DNA from: an uncultured Eubacteriales bacterium
GTDB taxonomy: Bacteria > Bacillota > Clostridia > Christensenellales > CAG-917
Assembly (NCBI GenBank): GCA_900551145.1
Contig: URUQ01000025.1
Span: forward strand, 1 to 13,219
Length of the DNA stretch: 13,219 nt
Direction of reading: 5' to 3'
The stretch's first letter is position 1. Each line of letters starts with the position of its first letter. Below, in pieces: positions 13,016-13,219 of the stretch. The translations under genes were made by a program, and so were the position numbers. Under the pieces are notes generated by a model. That model was given only the letters and a program-made list of their open reading frames with translations. It was not told where the DNA came from and ran no database searches.

Positions 13016-13219
13016 GTAGCGTGGAGGTGCAAGGCGCCGACCGTATCGAGCGCCAAGCTTGACGATTAGTACAAGTGATCCAACGAGTGTTGTTCTTTTC
13101 GTTGGTGAACGAGTGGCATAACGAGAGAACGATACTTTTCTATGCGCGTGCCGAGTTCCCCTCTTGCGAACGATGTTTGTTTTGGTAGAAAAATGACATA
13201 AATTTGAGCAATAGGGGAA
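13016..13219 (+). other. Gene-free tail of the window with possible structured leader
   Basis: No convincing ORF is present. Pairings seen are GGCGC/GCGCC (about 13034-13056), CCAACGA/TCGTTGG (about 13081-13106) and GCATA/TATGC (about 13117-13145). AGGGG at the very end could be the ribosome binding site of a gene starting just past the window, making this its 5' leader. No known riboswitch core was recognised. Confidence 0.3.

Noticed and set aside
12998..13072. 24-codon ORF beginning ATG at 12995
   Set aside because: No ribosome binding site, starts within a direct repeat, and has no recognisable features.

Overview
The window looks like the chromosome of an uncultured, probably anaerobic Bacillota (Clostridia-type) bacterium. 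This is inferred from strong GGAGG-type ribosome binding sites, the gene families present (RecX, YigZ/IMPACT, KMGKT-type TyrS, LUD-domain protein, NifU-like/GGGtGRT pair, DUF1667 redox operon), tight ATGA/GTGA overlaps and moderate GC. No rRNA, tRNA, transposase, phage gene or CRISPR array was seen.

Layout: (1) 37-573 (+), family I inorganic pyrophosphatase. (2) 574-1091, a gene-free stretch packed with hairpins: a cloverleaf-shaped inverted repeat at 769-829 and a ladder of hairpins at 938-1055 separated by the heptamer ATATCAC. (3) 1092-4101 (+), a three-gene overlapping operon: GlpA-like FAD dehydrogenase with a BFD-type [2Fe-2S] tail, a GlpB-like FAD/NAD(P) oxidoreductase, and a DUF1667 Cys-rich protein. 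Together these probably form a glycerol-3-phosphate-type oxidising complex. (4) 4194-5747 (+), ComEC-type channel protein without the usual C-terminal nuclease-like domain. (5) 5934-7172 (+), membrane-anchored protein with a Pro-Glu-Val-rich stalk and tandem YegP/DUF1508-like repeats. (6) 7249-7854 (+), stand-alone LUD-domain protein, followed by about 300 nt of strongly structured gene-free DNA and a bidirectional terminator. (7) 8309-10030 (-), NifU-like scaffold plus GGGtGRT protein, a conserved pair of unknown function with its own promoter. Downstream lies a 14-codon stump of a second GGGtGRT gene. (8) 10186-10428 (-), a small 2[4Fe-4S] ferredoxin-type ORF with no convincing start. (9) 10580-12967 (+), tyrS-yigZ-recX, apparently one transcription unit. 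(10) 12968-13219, no gene, but a direct repeat and possible leader structure.

The best candidates for undescribed biology are the NifU-like/GGGtGRT pair with its relic paralogue (identical peptide, only synonymous changes), and the structured repeats upstream of the glycerol-type operon. The redox theme recurs: flavin dehydrogenases, Fe-S scaffold, ferredoxin and a Cys-tailed LUD protein all fit an anaerobic electron-carrying metabolism. The housekeeping genes (ppa, tyrS, recX, comEC) look ordinary.
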